From positions 1-9,901 of the forward strand of contig CAKMOY010000086.1 in assembly GCA_927911235.1 (NCBI GenBank): 9,901 nt of DNA, in the 5' to 3' direction. The DNA comes from an uncultured Moraxella sp. (GTDB taxonomy: Bacteria > Pseudomonadota > Gammaproteobacteria > Pseudomonadales > Moraxellaceae). Both the position numbers and the translations under genes were made by a program. The notes beneath the pieces were generated by a model, which did not search any database, had not been told where the DNA came from, and saw nothing but the letters and a program-made list of their open reading frames with translations. Below, one piece after another: positions 6,874 through 9,901 of the stretch. How positions within the stretch are numbered: the first letter of the stretch is position 1; every line of letters starts with the position of its first letter.

Positions 6874-6900
6874 GTGAGTCTATTTTAGGCTCGCTTTTTT
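6874..6900 (+). terminator. Rho-independent terminator of rpmB-rpmG
   Basis: GTGAGTC (6874-6880) pairs with GGCTCGC (6888-6894), allowing two G-U pairs in the RNA, around a TATTTTA loop. Six T follow immediately. It lies 84 bases after rpmG and 60 before the next gene, so it separates the ribosomal operon from the glycosyltransferase. Confidence 0.75.
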
Positions 6901-6959
6901 ATTTTTAAATTGATAAAAATTAGACTGATAAAAAATTTGTAGCGTGGGTTAAACACACC

Positions 6960-8178
6960 ATGAAAGTTATGCGACTGCTGTCATCTTTGTATCATGATGA
7001 AGATGAACGTGGTATTTTTTCGTTAAATCGCTTGTTAATCAAAAAAGGTCATCAATCCGTCATTGTGGCAAGCACCCCAAAAAACAATGAACTGGCTTTA
7101 CGCCTAAAGCGTGATGGCGGTGTGTATGTTCCTTTGTCTATGGAAAAACATACTTGGTCTTCGCTGTGGTCGGTGATTCCGTTGGTTCGGCTGATTAATC
7201 ACCATCGCCCTGATATTATTCATGTGCATTCTCGCACGCCTGCGTGGGTGCTAAAATGGGCGTTACAACTTGTGCCAATAGCGTATCGTCCGATTACCAT
7301 TGCGACCATTTACGGTTATTATTCGACCACCGCTTATAATAAGGCGATTTTTGAGGCTGACCATCTGATTAGCGTATCAAACAGCGTAACTGAATATATC
7401 AAAGCCCATCACGATGAGTATGATGATACCACGATTACTCGTATTTATCGTGGCGTAGATATTCGCAAATTTATTTATCGCCATCACCCATCTGTGTATT
7501 GGTTACGTCAAATTTTTGCCGAATATCCCAATCTTGAGCACAAAAAAATGGGTGGTATTTCCCAATACGCTGGACTATGGCAAAGGGCAACAATGGCTAT
7601 TTGACATCGTTGGCAATCTAAAAGAAAGCATTCCCAACATTCATGTGATTATCATGGACGATGATGGCCGAGAAAATCTGTATGTGGAGCAGTTTTTGCA
7701 ACGCAGTCGTGCGTTAAATTTGGATAATTACTTTACTTTTGTTGGCAAACGCTTTAACGATAGCCGAGAGTGGCTGTCTGCCGCCAATGTCGTGGTCGGT
7801 CTTGCCAATCAGCCTGAAAGTATCGGTATCAACGTGCTAAAAGCCATTCATCTAGGTACGCCTGTGGTGGCATGGAATTTGGGGATTTATAGCGAACTGT
7901 TAAGCGAGCTGTTTCCACAAGGTTTGGTTAAAGATATTACCGCAAAATCGCTTTGTAAAGTGGTAAAAACCCAGCTCAAAAACGTCTCTCGCCCACAGAT
8001 GAGCAATGAATTTACCCAACAACAAACCGTTGAACAAACCATTGACTTATATGAAGAATTGTTAAAAATCACCCACCCAGAAAAAGTGGCTAAACCTACC
8101 AAACCAAAACCCAAAAATAGCGAAATCAGCGAGCGAAAATTGTGCCGTAACGAAAGCCAAACCTTGCCAAAACAATGA
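6960..8178 (+). pseudogene. Family-4 (GT-B) glycosyltransferase, frameshifted and with altered active-site residues
   Basis: Members of this family transfer sugars from nucleotide donors, often in lipopolysaccharide or capsule synthesis. The first frame starts at the ATG at 6960 and drifts off after an A7 run (7542-7548), stopping at 7604. The second frame carries the C-terminal half to 8178. With one A fewer the halves join (EHKK to WVVFPN) as one 405-residue protein of normal length. N-terminal domain: DIIHVHSRTPAWV (85-97), EADHLISVSNSV, RGVD at 164-167. C-terminal domain: GKGQ (207-210), VVVGLANQPES (277-287), LGTPVVAWN (298-306). Several normally conserved positions differ: the glycine loop near 11-15 is YHDED, the His of the THG motif is Tyr118, the Arg of the PGR motif is Thr203, and the second Glu of E-x7-E is Lys294. 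A Lys/Pro-rich tail ends the protein. No strong ribosome binding site is seen. The fold is secure; activity is doubtful. Confidence 0.78.
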
Positions 8179-8187
8179 TTCAAACCA

Positions 8188-9671
8188 TCATTCTACCAAT
8201 TTTGCCAAACTTTTTTCATCAAGTTTATCTAACTGTAAAGTTGTCGTTTCGCTGTGTTGCTGTTCGGTGATTTCAGGTTTTTGCGGATTGTCTTGTGCCA
8301 ATGGTTTTAGATTTTTTTCAAACTCTGACAACATTCTTTTCATCTGTTCACCGATGACAAATTGCGGTTCGGACGGTTCAAAACCCATCAACCTTTCACG
8401 TTTGCCGATATTGACAATCGCTTCTTCAAAGGCAGGTTGAAAACGGCGAAATTTTGGCAAACTTTCGGCAAAAAATGCTTGTCCAAAATAAGTGTATTCC
8501 GCTTCGTTGGTGCAACCAAAAGATGCTTTGTCGCTTGCTGATGCGGTGATAACCAAAGTCGTTGGCGATTTTAAATCATCAATAAACGAGCCAGAATAAC
8601 AAGCAGATACCACGATGACACGCCATTTTATCCCAGATTTGTCAAGGCTTTGGCGTAACCATTTGGCATCAACTTCATCAAGCTCTAGCGGTGGATTGGA
8701 CATTTCCAGCAGTTTATCGCCACCGTGCGATGTTAAGGTCAAAAATAGCACATCTTCGGTTACATTCATTTTTTGGCAATCGCTTGTAATGCCCTGTCAA
8801 TACTGGTTTTACTGGCGATTGGCAATACTTGCAAGGTCATCGGATTATTAATCAAATTAACCGAACGCCCCATCATGCCAAATTGGTTGTTCAAAAATTC
8901 GGTGGTTAGCTCAATTTCGGCACGAAAAACGTCTTGCTCGCCATAACCTGCCACGCCCAAAAAGTACCAATCACGCACCGTTGGACGCTCTGGCAATATA
9001 TCTTTTAAGGTATTTTCTAGCAAATTTTGTTGTGCGTAAAACGCCTCTTCACTGATGGTTGGCGGTATGACATCGGCTTGGAAAATCGGTTGTGTTTTGA
9101 CATTTTGTTGCCAAACGCTAAACACCACAAACGCCCCAAACAAAATCAAACCCCGCTCAAGCCACGACCATCGCAACTGTTTACCAAAAATCCAAAGCAA
9201 TGCCAACGCTTGCCAAACAAACAGCACCGTGAAAAATATCGGCAAAATCGCATAGCTCCAAGCAGGCAACCAACCGTAATGCGATATCCACTGAATCAAG
9301 CTTTGTAGCAACGCCATCAAGGTATCAGCGACCAACCACAGCACTGCAGGCACAAAAATCAAATTGGCATTGGTATGGCGTTTGGCAAGCACCAAACCTG
9401 CTACCAACATCACCATCGGCCACACCAAATAACTAATCAAGCCTTGTTGATTAAAATGCGTACTTTCATCACTGGCAAGCCACGAAAACAACAGATTGCT
9501 AAATAATGCGGTCGTCCCAAAAAACAAAAACTGCCAAACGGTCGGCTTTACCCAATAAATCGCCTTGGTTGAACCCATCAGCATATAACCTGTGGCTCGC
9601 AAATTGGCAAGCAGGTTTTGGGAAAAGTGTTGCAAGGGCTTTAAGTCTAACTGACTTAGCGAATTTGGCAT
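8188..9671 (-). pseudogene. Membrane-anchored C13 (legumain-like) cysteine peptidase, split by a frameshift
   Basis: C13 peptidases (legumain, GPI-transamidase subunit GPI8) use a His-Cys pair; bacterial forms are poorly studied. The first frame (9671-8766, 301 residues) has about five membrane segments (near 45-65, 77-96, 103-125, 137-162, 171-187), then the start of the peptidase fold (DWYFLGVAGYGEQDVFR). It ends in a TGA overlapping the ATG of the second frame (8769-8188, 193 residues), which has the catalytic histidine in LTSHGG and cysteine in VVSACYSGSF. With one more A in the A6 run on the coding strand (8774-8769) they join as AIAKKMNVTEDV, giving 494 residues with His316 and Cys358. 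The ATGA overlap could also allow coupled translation of two chains, but the break cuts the peptidase domain. A Q/E/K-rich tail closes the protein. It converges on the glycosyltransferase gene with a 9-base gap. No clear Shine-Dalgarno precedes 9671. Confidence 0.8.
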
Positions 9672-9771
9672 GGCGGTTTGTTAATTGATTTGGTGAATAT
9701 GAGTTTAGTAAAATTGATTTGTCAAAGTGATATTGTTAATCAAAACTGATAAATCTGATTTGATGATTTAA

Positions 9772-9777
9772 ATTATA
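9772..9777 (-). promoter_or_regulatory. Possible -10 box for the C13 peptidase gene
   Basis: TATAAT on the minus strand lies about 100 bases before the ATG at 9671. No good -35 box is seen at the right distance. The rest of 9672-9901 is AT-rich and holds no ORF I can support. A plus-strand TATAAT near 9828 may serve a gene beyond the window. Confidence 0.3.
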
Positions 9778-9901
9778 CCTTTTTTTGGCGGTAAAAAATG
9801 CTTAGGTAACAAATATTCACATATTGTATAATACTTTTTGGATAAAAAGATATCTTTTTTTTTATTTTGTTTGCAAATTTTGCAAAACCAACGTATTACA
9901 T

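Noticed and set aside
7887..8183. Minus-strand frame of 98 codons opposite the glycosyltransferase 3' end
   Set aside because: Shadow frame; the opposite strand encodes conserved GT-B sequence.
9027..9308. Plus-strand frames opposite the C13 membrane domain
   Set aside because: Shadow frames of membrane-segment codons, without ribosome sites or family resemblance.
1651..9671. Frequent TTGGCAA/TTGCCAA words as a possible uptake or regulatory repeat
   Set aside because: They lie mostly in coding DNA and follow from common codons (GCC AAA, GGC AA) rather than a fixed longer motif.

Overview
The window looks like chromosome from a gammaproteobacterium of the Moraxellaceae, most likely a Moraxella-type species. 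The base composition is moderately AT-rich, and the UvrC, DarP (YjgA), NhaA, L28 and L33 sequences are all of gammaproteobacterial type. This placement rests on recognising protein sequence, not on a database search. There are no tRNA or rRNA genes and no CRISPR array.

Layout. Positions 1-1007 hold a decayed IS200/IS605-type element. It has a minus-strand tnpB relic with the RuvC/zinc-ribbon C-terminus kept and the middle lost, a divergent tnpA relic reduced to its two ends, and strongly folded sequence at both ends; the left end looks like the omegaRNA/right-end region. Next comes darP (1108-1618, +), broken by a frameshift. Facing it on the minus strand is a probable two-gene unit: a 48-codon antitoxin-like ORF (2438-2584) with its own palindrome and promoter, then an exported secretin-domain-like protein (1651-2427). 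uvrC (2814-4601, +) converges on the Na+/H+ antiporter gene nhaA (4668-5894, -). An AT-rich 0.4 kb divergent promoter region separates nhaA from the ribosomal protein operon rpmB-rpmG (6357-6790, +), which ends in a good terminator. A family-4 glycosyltransferase gene (6960-8178, +) then converges, with a 9 bp gap, on a membrane-anchored C13 (legumain-like) peptidase gene (8188-9671, -). The last 230 bases hold upstream sequence only.

How the genes relate. Most are single housekeeping or envelope genes and do not form one pathway. The envelope theme recurs (secretin-like protein, NhaA, sugar transferase, membrane peptidase), but nothing in the sequence ties them into one system.

Most striking pattern. 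Four otherwise well-preserved genes are each put out of frame by exactly one base at a homopolymer: darP (T8), uvrC 5' end (A9), the glycosyltransferase (A7) and the C13 peptidase (A6 on its coding strand). Correcting that single base restores a protein of normal family length in every case (169, 615, 405 and 494 residues). The simplest explanation is homopolymer error in the read or assembly. Real alternatives are slippage-based phase variation, early gene decay, or slippage rescue during transcription. A second oddity is that the glycosyltransferase has lost several residues normally conserved in the active site of its family, independently of the frameshift. I do not see a convincing new multi-gene system here.
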